Assembly: GCA_049518415.1 (NCBI GenBank)
Contig: JBEKRX010000013.1
Coordinates: forward strand, 1 to 64,000
Source: CAVQND01 sp049518415
Lineage (GTDB): Bacteria > Verrucomicrobiota > Verrucomicrobiia > Limisphaerales > UBA8199
Direction: 5' to 3'
Length of the DNA stretch: 64,000 nt
The position numbers were made by a program, and so were the translations under genes. Every line of letters starts with the position of its first letter. Position 1 is the stretch's first letter. Below the pieces are notes generated by a model that was not told where the DNA came from, made no database searches, and was given only the letters and a program-made list of their open reading frames with translations. Below are positions 8,061 through 15,795 of this stretch, piece after piece.

Positions 8061-9509
8061 ATGATAATGAAGATCCAGCCACATTCCCTTTCCCTGGCAG
8101 CCGGCCTGAGCCTTGTCCTGGCTGCGGCCGGGTTGGCGCGCGCGGCGGAAAACGCCGCCCCAACCGGCAGCGCCCCCGGCCAACTCACCTTCAATGTCCG
8201 CGACTTCGGCGCCAGGGGCGACGGCACGACGCTCGACACCGAGGCCCTCAACCAGGCCATCGCCACGTGTGCGCAGGCCGGGGGCGGGCAGGTGCTCTTG
8301 CCGCCGGGACGTTACCTCTCCGGCACGGTCCATCTCCGCAGCCAGGTCACCCTCTTCCTGGCGGCGGGCGCCACCTTGCTCGGCACCACCAACCTGGCCC
8401 TCTACCAGCCCCCGGCGGTCCCCTCCTTCATGCCGGAGGCCAGGTGGGGCAATTGGCACCGGGGACTGCTGGTGGGCCAGGACGCGCAAGACGTCACCAT
8501 CGCCGGCCCGGGGGTGATCGACGGCCACAAGGTCTTTGACCCCGCGGGCGAAGAACACATGCGCGGCCCGCACGCCATCGTCTTTGTCAACTGCCGCCGC
8601 TTCACCTTGCGCGATCTGTCCATCCAGGACGCTGCCAATTACGCCATCTTTTTCCAGGCCAGCGACGAGGTGGACATCCACAATGTGACGGTCACCGGCG
8701 GTTGGGACGGCGTGCATTTTCGCGGCGCGCCCCAACGCTGGTGCCACCAGGTCAACATCACCGGCTGCCGGTTCTACACCGGCGACGACGCGATCGCCGG
8801 CCGTTACTGGGACAACGTGGTCATCGCCGGCTGCCTCGTGAACTCCTCCTGCAACGGCCTGCGGCTGATCGGCCCGGCGACCCGCCTGGTGGTCAACCAC
8901 TGCCTCTTTTACGGCCCCGGCCTCCAGCCCCATCGCACCTCCAACCGCACCAATATGCTCAGCGGCATCATCCTCCAGCCGGGGGCCTGGGACCGCACCC
9001 AGGGATTGCTCGATGAAGTGCTCCTGGCCGACAACACCATGCTCAACGTCGCTTCGCCGGTGACCATCTGGACCAAACCCGGCAACCCCGTCAATCGCAT
9101 CACCGTGGCGGGCCTGACTGCCACCGGCGTTTATCGCTCCGCCCTCTCGGTCGAGAGTTGGGCGGACGCGCCGATTACAAACGTGGTCCTCCGTGGCGCC
9201 AGCATCGAATTCACCGGCGGCGGCAAAGCCGAGCAGGCCACTCAACTGGTCAAAGGCCCCGGCGTCGATTGCCGCCCGCTGCCCGCCTGGGGCGTCTATG
9301 CCCGCAACGTGGAACAACTCACCCTCGAAGATGTCCGCCTGAGCCTGGCCAGCGACGACCTCCGCCCCGTCCTCCTGGCCGACCAGGTCCAACGGCTCAA
9401 CCTCGACGCCCTCAGGTTCACCCATCTGCCCGCCGTCACCCATCCCCTGGTCACCACCAATGTCGGCAAACTGCTCCTGCGCCAAACTGACCTGGGACCA
9501 GACCAGTAA
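8061..9509 (+). CDS. Secreted GH28-like polygalacturonase/pectate-lyase-fold enzyme
   Basis: A 482-residue right-handed beta-helix protein. The start at 8061 (or 8067) gives a signal peptide ending near ARAAE. The mature part opens with FNVRDFGARGDG and a run ending GGGQVLLPPGRY, the classic Pectate_lyase_3/GH28 entry motif. GWDGVHF (~215) and GDDAIAGR (~240) correspond to the catalytic aspartate motifs of GH28 (NTDG and GDD). The later G-H-G and RIK motifs of classical polygalacturonases are not obvious, so substrate and mechanism may differ. It likely cleaves a uronic-acid-containing polymer in the periplasm or outside the cell, together with the enzyme encoded just upstream. Confidence 0.85.
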   Translation: MIMKIQPHSLSLAAGLSLVLAAAGLARAAENAAPTGSAPGQLTFNVRDFGARGDGTTLDTEALNQAIATCAQAGGGQVLLPPGRYLSGTVHLRSQVTLFLAAGATLLGTTNLALYQPPAVPSFMPEARWGNWHRGLLVGQDAQDVTIAGPGVIDGHKVFDPAGEEHMRGPHAIVFVNCRRFTLRDLSIQDAANYAIFFQASDEVDIHNVTVTGGWDGVHFRGAPQRWCHQVNITGCRFYTGDDAIAGRYWDNVVIAGCLVNSSCNGLRLIGPATRLVVNHCLFYGPGLQPHRTSNRTNMLSGIILQPGAWDRTQGLLDEVLLADNTMLNVASPVTIWTKPGNPVNRITVAGLTATGVYRSALSVESWADAPITNVVLRGASIEFTGGGKAEQATQLVKGPGVDCRPLPAWGVYARNVEQLTLEDVRLSLASDDLRPVLLADQVQRLNLDALRFTHLPAVTHPLVTTNVGKLLLRQTDLGPDQ

Positions 9510-9700
9510 GGTTGCATCCGGCGCAGGCCTTCGTTTCGCCCGGCACGAGCGTCCGCCCCTGCGATGTGGGCGGGATCGGCAGCGCCTGCCAACCGGACGG
9601 TGTGGATCCCGCTCCCCCGCCTAAGACCCGGCAGATCCCAGCCGAACCAGCCGTCCCCCCGAAATTCAGAATGGTTGATTTTCCACTGTGAGAATCTTCC

Positions 9701-9961
9701 ATGCCGAGGTATAAATCTCTGATGAACTGGAAAGAGCGCATTACTGTGGACCCGAACGTTTGCAAAGGCCGCGCCTGCGTGGCCGGCACGCGCATCATGG
9801 TTTCGGTGGTCCTCGACAACCTCGCCGCCGGGGCCGCCCCGGAAGAACTCATCCGCAGCTATCCGCCCTTGACGCCTGAGGACATACAGGCTTGCCTGGC
9901 CTACGCTGCCGCGCTGGCCCAGGAACAGGTACTCCCCCTGGCCGAACCCACGCCGGCATGA
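9701..9961 (+). CDS. DUF433 antitoxin-like protein
   Basis: An 86-residue DUF433 protein with the diagnostic ITVDPNVCKGRACVAGTRIM stretch and a C-terminal segment PEELIRSYPPLTPEDIQACL. The ATG at 9722 (MNWKERI) is an equally good start and matches where family members usually begin. DUF433 proteins are small winged-helix-like antitoxins normally followed by a DUF5615 PIN-like toxin. Here a toxin start overlaps the stop (ATGA at 9958) but that frame is cut after 29 residues. Confidence 0.85.
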   Translation: MPRYKSLMNWKERITVDPNVCKGRACVAGTRIMVSVVLDNLAAGAAPEELIRSYPPLTPEDIQACLAYAAALAQEQVLPLAEPTPA

Positions 9962-10047
9962 AGTTCAAGATCGACCAGAACCTGCCCGTCGAGTTCAGCA
10001 CAATCCTTCAGGGCAAAGTCCGCATTCGGGGAGGACCGACTGCCTAA
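9958..10047 (+). pseudogene. Truncated DUF5615 PIN-like toxin (plus strand)
   Basis: The frame opens MKFKIDQNLPVEF, the typical N-terminus of DUF5615 toxins with the first conserved Asp, translationally coupled to the antitoxin. Sequence after residue ~13 no longer resembles the family and ends at a stop after 29 residues. The break faces another truncated DUF5615 frame on the opposite strand (10056-10220). Confidence 0.65.
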
Positions 10048-10055
10048 CGGGCAGG

Positions 10056-10220
10056 CTAATCGAGCCCGCCGCAGCGCCTCGGCCAAATTACCTTCGACCA
10101 CGAACGTCTTCTCCCGTGGCCTGCCCGGCTTGCCCTTGCCGCGCAGACCCGAAAATGAGCCTTCCAATCACGCAGCAACTGCCGCTGGCACGCGGGCAGG
10201 TTTTCGTCCAGCACCAACAT
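10056..10220 (-). pseudogene. Truncated DUF5615 PIN-like toxin (minus strand)
   Basis: The minus-strand frame begins MLVLDENLPACQRQLLRDWK and continues AHFRV, a recognisable DUF5615 N-terminus. It then loses similarity and stops at 54 residues, about half the usual length. Its start lies inside the end of the minus-strand DUF433 gene, as expected for a coupled pair. The sequence between this stop and the opposing remnant is only 8 bp. Confidence 0.65.
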
Positions 10221-10479
10221 GGAACCCCCGGAACGGCTCGTGTTTGACGACCAGGCCAGCTATGGCAATGGCCTCGCCGATGGCCTCTTCTGAAACCCGG
10301 CCGTCCCACTCGCGCACGACCTCCTGCCAGGTCAGACCGCGATCGAGTTGTTCGAGCACAATCCACACCATGATGCGCGTGCCCTTGAACGTGGGCTGGC
10401 CCCCGCAAATCTCCGGGTCGGCCACAATGTGCCGGCCCAGTTCGATTCGGTGGCGCTGCCTGTTTTGTTTCTCTTTCAT
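10168..10479 (-). CDS. DUF433 antitoxin-like protein, second copy
   Basis: A 103-residue protein from the ATG at 10479 (MKEKQNRQRH); the frame is open further upstream but unlike the family. The core HIVADPEICGGQPTFKGTRI and the following TWQEVVREWDGRVSEEAI are standard DUF433. The last ~17 residues overlap the toxin remnant frame and may be read-through beyond the ancestral stop. It is transcribed away from prs, with 288 bp between the two genes. Confidence 0.8.
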   Translation of the reverse strand: MKEKQNRQRHRIELGRHIVADPEICGGQPTFKGTRIMVWIVLEQLDRGLTWQEVVREWDGRVSEEAIGEAIAIAGLVVKHEPFRGFHVGAGRKPARVPAAVAA

Positions 10480-10668
10480 GCCGATGCGCCACACTATGCG
10501 GCCGCCCAGACTCGACTGCAAGCCTGCGGCTTTCCCAAGCGCCGCCAACCCTCCGGGTTGGCGAAACGCGGTGTCGCCGGGTGGAACCGGCTGGCCGGGG
10601 GCTGGCCGGGACTGGGGCAAGCCTGGAACCTCAAAGCTTGCGTCCAGTGCGTTGGCTTCACTTTCCGC

Positions 10669-10696
10669 TTGCGCCTCTGCCGCCAGTTGGTAGAAT
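10669..10696 (+). promoter_or_regulatory. Possible sigma-70-type promoter upstream of prs
   Basis: TTGCGC (10669-10674) and TAGAAT (10691-10696) are separated by 16 bp and sit about 75 bp before the prs start. Each box matches the consensus only in part. It is the best candidate in the 288-bp divergent region, but it is a visual match only. Confidence 0.3.
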
Positions 10697-10767
10697 TACC
10701 CCCGCCTTTAGCTCCACCCGTGCGCGTGCGGTGGATTTTTGCCTTTAACGATCGCAACGAGCCAATC

Positions 10768-11712
10768 GTGAAGATTTTCAGCGGCACTTCGAATCCGCCC
10801 CTGGCGCGGGCTATTTGCGCCTATATCGGCATTGCACTGGGCAAATCGACCGTCAAGCCGTTCCCGGACGGCGAGACCTTCGTCAAGATCGAAGAGAACG
10901 TCCGGGGCGAGGACGTCTTCCTGGTCCAATCCACCTCTCCGCCGACGAACCATCATTTGATGGAAATGTTCATCATGATGGACGCGCTGCGCCGGGCGAG
11001 CGCGGCGCGGATTACGGCGGTGATGCCCTTTTACGGTTATGCCCGCCAGGACCGCAAGGACCAGCCGCGGGTGCCGATTACGGCCAAGCTCGTGGCCAAC
11101 CTGGTGGTGGCGGCGGGGGCCAACCGGGTGCTGACCATGGACCTGCACGCCCAGCAGATCCAGGGCTTCTTTGACATCCCGGTGGATCATCTTTACGCGG
11201 CGCCGGTGATGTATGAGTATTTGAGAAAGAAACACTTGCGCGACCTGGTGGTGGTCAGCCCGGACGTGGGCGGTTTGAAGATGGCTTATGCCTACTCCCA
11301 GGTGCTGGAGGCCGGCCTGGCCATCGTCGCCAAACGGCGCAAGAACGCCAGCGAGGTGGAATCCATGGCGCTCATTGGGGAAGTCCGCGGCAAGAACACC
11401 CTGCTGGTGGATGACTTGACGGAAACGGCGGGCACGCTGGCCGCGGCGGCCGAGTGGCTCAAGCGCAAGGGCGCCCGGAAGATTCTCGCCTGCGTCTCCC
11501 ATGCCATCCTCAACGGCATCGGCATCGAGCGCTTGCGAAAATCGACTATTGACGAATTGATAACAACTGATACTGTCCTGCGCCCGGCTATTAGCGGCGT
11601 GAAGATAACCACGTTGCCCGTGGCGGGGCTTTTGGGCGAAGCCATCAAGCGAATTCACAGCAATTCCTCGGTCACTTCGCTGTTTGAGTTTAAGGGTTGG
11701 CGCACCAGTTGA
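10768..11712 (+). CDS. prs: Ribose-phosphate pyrophosphokinase
   Basis: A 314-residue PRPP synthase that transfers pyrophosphate from ATP to ribose 5-phosphate, feeding purine, pyrimidine, histidine and tryptophan synthesis. The GTG at 10768 is chosen because the protein then starts VKIFSGTSNPPLA, as in other Prs proteins. Visible motifs are the DLHAQQIQGFFDIPVDHLYA block, the VVSPDVGG segment, KRRKNASE (flexible loop region) and the PRPP-binding loop LVDDLTETAGT. Length and motifs are those of class I enzymes. It heads the translation-related cluster rplY-pth-rpsF-ssb-rplI, 57 bp before rplY. purF in this window uses the product. Confidence 0.96.
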   Translation: MKIFSGTSNPPLARAICAYIGIALGKSTVKPFPDGETFVKIEENVRGEDVFLVQSTSPPTNHHLMEMFIMMDALRRASAARITAVMPFYGYARQDRKDQPRVPITAKLVANLVVAAGANRVLTMDLHAQQIQGFFDIPVDHLYAAPVMYEYLRKKHLRDLVVVSPDVGGLKMAYAYSQVLEAGLAIVAKRRKNASEVESMALIGEVRGKNTLLVDDLTETAGTLAAAAEWLKRKGARKILACVSHAILNGIGIERLRKSTIDELITTDTVLRPAISGVKITTLPVAGLLGEAIKRIHSNSSVTSLFEFKGWRTS

Positions 11713-11769
11713 GGGGCGCCGCCCAGCCCGCCCGCCGAGCCGGGCGGGCCCTGGAACGATTTAAAGCAA

Positions 11770-12639
11770 ATGAAACCCGTGTCACTAAACGCCTTTCCCC
11801 GGCTGCTGCGCCGGCGCGCCGGGGCCAAGAAGCTCCGCACCAGCGGACGGCTGCCGGCGGTCATTTATGGCCGGCACGCCCAACCCCAAAACCTCGAAGT
11901 CAACTCCAGGCAGATGGAGGACCTCATCCACCACTCGGCCTCGGAAAACCTCCTGGTGGACCTCACGGTCGACCAGGACGCCCGGCCCAGGCGCCTGGCC
12001 CTGGTCCAGGCCATCCAACACCATCCCCTGAGCCGCAAAGTCCTGCACGTGGACTTCCACGAAGTGGCCGAAAACGAGAAGGTCACTATCAGCGTGCCGG
12101 TCGAAACGGCCGGCGAGGCCGAGGGGGTGAAGACCGGCGGCGGGGTGCTGGAACACGTCTTGTTCAGGGTCCGTGCTCGCGGCCTGCCCAGGGACTTGCC
12201 GGAAATGATTACGGTGGACGTCAGCCATCTCAAGCTGGGCGAGGCGATCCACCTGGGCGACATCAAAGCGCCGCCCGGGGTGGAAATCCTGGGCGACAAG
12301 CAGATCCCGGTCCTCGCGGTCGCCGCGCCGCGCACCGAGGAAGAGGAGGCGGCGGCGACAGAGGCGGCCGCCACGGCGCCGGGCGAAGTGGAGATGATCA
12401 AAGAGAAGAAGGAAGAGGGCGAAGAAGCGGCTCCGGCAGCCAAAGGCGCCGAGAAAGCCGCTGCCAAGGGCGCCGAGAAAGCACCGGCCAAAGGCGCCGA
12501 GAAAGCACCGGCCAAAGGGGCTGAGAAACCCGCCGCCAAGGGCGCCGAGAAAGCACCGGCCAAAGGGGCCGAGTCTGCCGCCAAGGCCTCCGAAAAGGGC
12601 GCCGAGAAAGGCCCCGCCCCGGCGGCCAGGAAGAAGTAA
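11770..12639 (+). CDS. rplY: 50S ribosomal protein bL25 (CTC form) with repeat tail
   Basis: A 289-residue bL25 of the general-stress CTC type. The N-terminal ~95 residues bind 5S rRNA (RTSGRLPAVIYG, HPLSRKVLHVDFHEV) and residues ~96-190 form the TL5/CTC beta domain (VPVETAGEAEGVKTGG, PRDLPEMITVDVS). The final ~90 residues are an unusual low-complexity tail of repeating AKGAEKAP-type octapeptides, rich in Lys, Ala and Glu, resembling histone-H1-like tails. Typical CTC proteins end soon after the beta domain. There is no clear Shine-Dalgarno sequence before the ATG. The gene lies between prs and pth, a common bacterial order. Confidence 0.95.
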   Translation: MKPVSLNAFPRLLRRRAGAKKLRTSGRLPAVIYGRHAQPQNLEVNSRQMEDLIHHSASENLLVDLTVDQDARPRRLALVQAIQHHPLSRKVLHVDFHEVAENEKVTISVPVETAGEAEGVKTGGGVLEHVLFRVRARGLPRDLPEMITVDVSHLKLGEAIHLGDIKAPPGVEILGDKQIPVLAVAAPRTEEEEAAATEAAATAPGEVEMIKEKKEEGEEAAPAAKGAEKAAAKGAEKAPAKGAEKAPAKGAEKPAAKGAEKAPAKGAESAAKASEKGAEKGPAPAARKK

Positions 12640-12687
12640 TTGGGGCGGCGGCCCGGTTTGGGCCGGGCGGCCGGCTTCGCCCCGCCT

Positions 12688-13302
12688 ATGGCAAAGCTGT
12701 ATCTCATCGTCGGCTTGGGCAATCCCGGCGCCGAATACGCCCGCACCCGCCACAATGCCGGTTTTCAGGTGGCCGAGCGCCTGGCCGAACGCTGGCGGGC
12801 GGCTTGGACTTACGAAAAAAAGTTCAACGCCTGCCTGGCGCGGGCGGAGCGCGGCGGGCGCCAGGTGCTGTGCTGCAAACCGCAGACCTACATGAATGCC
12901 AGCGGGGCGGCCGTGGGGGCGGTGCGGGCGTTCTACCGGGTGCCGCTGCCCCAGTTGCTGATCTTGGTGGACGATGCCGATTTGCCCCTGGGCCAGCTCC
13001 GGCTGCGGCCGGGCGGCAGCAGCGGCGGCCATCATGGCCTGGCCTCCGTCGAGCAGCACCTGGCCACGCGCGACTATGCCCGGCTGCGCATTGGCATTGG
13101 CCGCCAGGCCGGCGCCCGCGAGATCACCGGCCATGTGCTCGGGCGATTTCATTCGACGGAACTGGCCCTGGTGGCTAGAGTCTTAAGCGTGGCGTCGGAC
13201 CAGGCGGAATGCTGGCTGGACGCCGGCCTGCAAAAGGCAATGAGTCAATTTAACGGCGTCCCGCTCGCGCGGGTCCCGGCCAACGAAAGCACAGCGCAGT
13301 GA
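12688..13302 (+). CDS. pth: Peptidyl-tRNA hydrolase
   Basis: A 204-residue Pth that releases tRNA from prematurely dropped peptidyl-tRNA. The ATG at 12688 places GLGNPGAEYARTRHNAG at the N-terminus as in all Pth. The catalytic His (TRHNAG), the Asn of YMNASG and the Asp of VDDADL are present. The third substrate-contacting Asn, normally in GGHNGL, is His here (GGHHGL). The stop overlaps the GTG start of rpsF by 4 bp, implying translational coupling. Confidence 0.95.
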   Translation: MAKLYLIVGLGNPGAEYARTRHNAGFQVAERLAERWRAAWTYEKKFNACLARAERGGRQVLCCKPQTYMNASGAAVGAVRAFYRVPLPQLLILVDDADLPLGQLRLRPGGSSGGHHGLASVEQHLATRDYARLRIGIGRQAGAREITGHVLGRFHSTELALVARVLSVASDQAECWLDAGLQKAMSQFNGVPLARVPANESTAQ

Positions 13303-13613
13303 AACGATACGAAGGCTTGTTCATACTGGAAACCGCAGCCAAAGAAGAAGGGCTCAAGGACACGATCGACAAGATCGCCGCGGAGATCACTTCCCTGGGC
13401 GGCAAAGTGGAAACCGTCCAGAAAATGGAGAAGCGGAACTTCAGCCGCGTGGCCAACAAGAAGCACAGCGCCGGCTTCTACGTGAACATCATCTTCGAAG
13501 GCCAACCCACAATCCTCGACCAACTCAAGCGCCGGTTTGCCATGAACACGGAAGTCTTTCGGGTCCTGTTCACCAACTCGCCGGCCCCCAAACCGCCTGA
13601 ACCAACCAACTAA
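13299..13613 (+). CDS. rpsF: 30S ribosomal protein bS6
   Basis: A 104-residue bS6 opening MKRYEGLFIL (GTG start within the pth stop overlap), with the usual beta-alpha-beta core and KRNFSRVANKKHSAGFY. In the 30S subunit bS6 binds next to bS18. A short Pro-rich tail (APKPPEPTN) ends the protein. ssb follows after 9 bp. Confidence 0.95.
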   Translation: MKRYEGLFILETAAKEEGLKDTIDKIAAEITSLGGKVETVQKMEKRNFSRVANKKHSAGFYVNIIFEGQPTILDQLKRRFAMNTEVFRVLFTNSPAPKPPEPTN

Positions 13614-13622
13614 ACTCCTCCT

Positions 13623-14093
13623 ATGGCCAACTTCAACAAAGTCATCCTCGCGGGCAACCTGACCCGCGACCCCGAATTGCGTTACACCCCCAAAGGCACA
13701 GCCATCGCCCGCATCGGCTTGGCCATCAACCGCTCCTGGAAGAACGAGAGCGGGGAAACCAAAGAAGAGGCGACCTTTGTGGAGATCGAGGCCTTTGGCC
13801 GTCAGGCTGAGGTCATCGCCCAGTACATGAAAAAGGGGCGGCCCTTCCTGGTCGAAGGCCGGCTCCGGCTCGACCAGTGGGAGGACAAAAACACCCACCA
13901 AAAGCAGAGCAAGCTCAAAGTCGTGTTGGAGGGCTTTTCTTTCATCGACACCAAAGCCCCGGACACCGGCCAGCCGCCGGAAGCCCCGCGCCCCCGCCCC
14001 CCCGCGAGCCAGGCCGCCCCGACCCCGACCGACGTTCCCCCGCCGGCCGAGCCCGAGGGCCCGCCCCACGAAGAAGACGACGTGCCCTTCTGA
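13623..14093 (+). CDS. ssb: Single-stranded DNA-binding protein
   Basis: A 156-residue SSB. Residues 1-~110 are the OB fold (MANFNKVILAGNLTRDPELRYTP start, then FVEIEAFGRQAE and GRPFLVEGRLRLDQWED). A Pro-rich linker follows. The last residues EEDDVPF form the acidic protein-interaction tip that recruits repair and replication partners, a slight variant of DDDIPF. The gene sits in the conserved rpsF-ssb-...-rplI order. Confidence 0.95.
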   Translation: MANFNKVILAGNLTRDPELRYTPKGTAIARIGLAINRSWKNESGETKEEATFVEIEAFGRQAEVIAQYMKKGRPFLVEGRLRLDQWEDKNTHQKQSKLKVVLEGFSFIDTKAPDTGQPPEAPRPRPPASQAAPTPTDVPPPAEPEGPPHEEDDVPF

Positions 14094-14130
14094 CCGGCTA
14101 ACTGAGAGCGAGGGTTTGCGTTTCCACCCC

Positions 14131-14151
14131 CTCAACCCTCAACTCTCAATC
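14131..14151. repeat. Heptamer array (CTCAACC-like, 3 copies)
   Basis: CTCAACC, CTCAACT and CTCAATC run head to tail just before the rplI start codon at 14157. They take the place where a ribosome binding site would be; the strand reads CCTCCT next to the ATG, so no Shine-Dalgarno sequence is present for rplI. Confidence 0.7.
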
Positions 14152-14156
14152 CTCCT

Positions 14157-14948
14157 ATGGCAAAAACCGAAGTCATTCTGACCCACAATATCGTTGGCTT
14201 GGGCGCGGAGTCCGACCAGGTGAAAGTCGCCGCCGGTTACGCCCGCAATTACCTGTTTCCGCAGGGACTGGCCATTCCGCTGACTGCCGCCAATAAGCGC
14301 CGGCTGGAAGTCCTCAAGCAGCGCCGGGCCGAGCGCGAAGCCCACGACCTGAACTCCATGACCGATCTGGCCAAGAGCCTCTCCAAACTAACCTGCCTGC
14401 TCACGGTCAAAACCGGCGAGGACGGCAAGATGTTCGGCACGGTCACTTCCGGCATGATTGCCGACCAACTCAAGACTCAGTTCGACGTCACCCTCGACAA
14501 GCGCAAGATCCATCTCGAACACCCCATCCGCGCCTTGGGCGAGCATGACGTGGAATTGCGCCTGCATCAGGACGTGAACACCACCCTGAAAGTCCGCGTC
14601 GAAAGCAGCACACCCCTGCCGGCACCAGTGCCCGCCCCTGCCGCCGAGGCCAGGAAGGAAGAGCCCAAGACCGAAAAACGCGGCAAGCGCCCCGAAACCG
14701 CTCCCGAAAAAGGGGCCGAAGCCGGTGCCAGGAAGCCTCGCCCGCCCAAGGACGACAGAGCGCCCAAGGGCGAGCGAGCGCCCAAGGACGGGAGAGCGCC
14801 CAAAGGCGAGAGAGCGCCAAAGGACGAGAGAGCACCCAAGGACGAGAGAGCGCCAAAGGACGAGAGAGCACCCAAGGACGAGAGAGCACCCAAGGACGAG
14901 AGAGCGCCCAAAACCGCGCCGGCGCCCAAGGCTCAAAAACCTGAGTAG
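14157..14948 (+). CDS. rplI: 50S ribosomal protein bL9 with long repeat tail
   Basis: A 263-residue bL9; normal bL9 is about 150 residues. Residues 1-~50 are the rRNA-binding N-domain (VILTHNIVGLGAESDQVKVAAGYARNYLFP spans positions 5-35) and ~65-145 the C-domain (DGKMFGTVTSGMIAD). From ~155 on there is a charged, Pro/Ala-rich extension, ending in at least ten near-identical hexapeptides of the type APKDER/APKGER (DNA 14750-14910). The tail is predicted to be disordered and basic-acidic mixed. rpsR, which normally lies between ssb and rplI, is absent here. Confidence 0.94.
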   Translation: MAKTEVILTHNIVGLGAESDQVKVAAGYARNYLFPQGLAIPLTAANKRRLEVLKQRRAEREAHDLNSMTDLAKSLSKLTCLLTVKTGEDGKMFGTVTSGMIADQLKTQFDVTLDKRKIHLEHPIRALGEHDVELRLHQDVNTTLKVRVESSTPLPAPVPAPAAEARKEEPKTEKRGKRPETAPEKGAEAGARKPRPPKDDRAPKGERAPKDGRAPKGERAPKDERAPKDERAPKDERAPKDERAPKDERAPKTAPAPKAQKPE

Positions 14949-14952
14949 CGGC

Positions 14953-14969
14953 GCAAGCCTCCGGCTTGC
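14953..14969 (+). terminator. Hairpin just after rplI (no T-run)
   Basis: GCAAGCC and GGCTTGC form a perfect 7-bp stem with a 3-base loop starting 4 bases after the rplI stop. There is no T-run, so it may stabilise the mRNA 3' end or act as a weak terminator, or be another small dispersed hairpin. Confidence 0.35.
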
Positions 14970-15042
14970 CGGCGGCGGATGCCAGCCCGTCGCCACGTTG
15001 GGTGTGCTTGAAAAGGGGGGCTGCCTGTGGCAAAGAAAAGGC

Positions 15043-15273
15043 GTGAAAGCGGACGATTTGAGACGACTGCTCCAGGCAGCGCCCATCCAACCCATGAAGG
15101 TCTGCCTCGGGAGCAGCAAGACCTACTCGATTCCTCACCCGGAGTTTGCCGCCCTGTCGCCTGACGGGGCCACCCTGGTCGTCTTCCTGCCGGGCGGCAA
15201 AGGCCTCGATCTGCTGGACGTGCCGTTGATCGAACGGGTGGAGGTCCGCCGGCGCCGAAGGCCTCGTTCCTGA
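15043..15273 (+). CDS. Small conserved protein of unknown function
   Basis: A 76-residue protein from a GTG start (VKADDLRRLLQAAPIQPMKV). The pattern of a short helix, then LGSSKTYSIPHPEF, SPDGATLVVF and LLDVPLIERVEV resembles small hypothetical proteins I associate with Verrucomicrobia and Planctomycetes genomes, whose function I do not know. It ends with an Arg-rich tail. The gene converges with the protease-like gene on the opposite strand, leaving 19 bp between the stops. The longer in-frame extension upstream runs through the bL9 tail in another frame and is not believed. Confidence 0.6.
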   Translation: MKADDLRRLLQAAPIQPMKVCLGSSKTYSIPHPEFAALSPDGATLVVFLPGGKGLDLLDVPLIERVEVRRRRRPRS

Positions 15274-15292
15274 AAGCACCAGGGCGTGGCGA

Positions 15293-15706
15293 TTACTTGA
15301 GCTTGGTGACCGGTTGGTCGGGGTGGGCGGGATTGGGCACCAGACGACATCCTTGGCAATCCACCAGCAGGTCCATCGTCTCAAGCACCGTCTGGCCAAT
15401 GAGGACCTCGTCGCCGAGCACGGAGGCATCTTCTTGGGCTTCCCGCGTAAGGATCTCAAAAATGACGCCACTGACTACGCCGACCTCTTCCCTCCGGCCG
15501 TCGGCATATTGGACGACCCGTGTGCGCCGCGGCTTGAGCCCCAGCCGACGCACCACATGGGGAGGTAAAACGCAGCGCACCGCCCCAGTGTCCACCATGG
15601 CCTGGGTCGTGACCGTGCGCACGCGGCTCGGTTTGAGTTTGCCCTCTTGGGCCTTCTCCCAATCGAAGAGGTTGGTCAGCTTCACTTCGGTCCGCACTTC
15701 GCCCAT
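15293..15706 (-). CDS. Retropepsin-like aspartic protease, clan AA
   Basis: A single-domain protein of 137 residues from the ATG at 15706 (MGEVRTEVKLTN), where related proteins begin; ATGs at 15718 and 15736, and an open frame to 15802, are alternatives. AMVDTGAVRCVLP holds the catalytic D-T-G of retropepsin-like proteases, and DEVLIGQTVLETMDLLVD is the conserved I-G-x-x-x-L-E element near the C-terminus. One active-site Asp per chain implies it works as a dimer. No signal peptide is seen in the preferred form. The substrate is unknown. It lies downstream of the Bat-like operon on the same strand and could be its last gene. Confidence 0.75.
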   Translation of the reverse strand: MGEVRTEVKLTNLFDWEKAQEGKLKPSRVRTVTTQAMVDTGAVRCVLPPHVVRRLGLKPRRTRVVQYADGRREEVGVVSGVIFEILTREAQEDASVLGDEVLIGQTVLETMDLLVDCQGCRLVPNPAHPDQPVTKLK

Positions 15707-15795
15707 AGCTTGGTCCATCGTCCGCTTCTGCTTCATATTGAAGTCATGGTCGCTCAGCAAGAGAAAAAGTCCAGTGATTCCAACGCGGATTGGAA

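Noticed and set aside
7665..9485. Long minus-strand open frame (606 residues) opposite the GH39/GH28 genes
   Set aside because: It is the antisense shadow of high-GC genes; the plus strand encodes clear enzyme motifs with signal peptides, and the antisense product has no recognisable fold.
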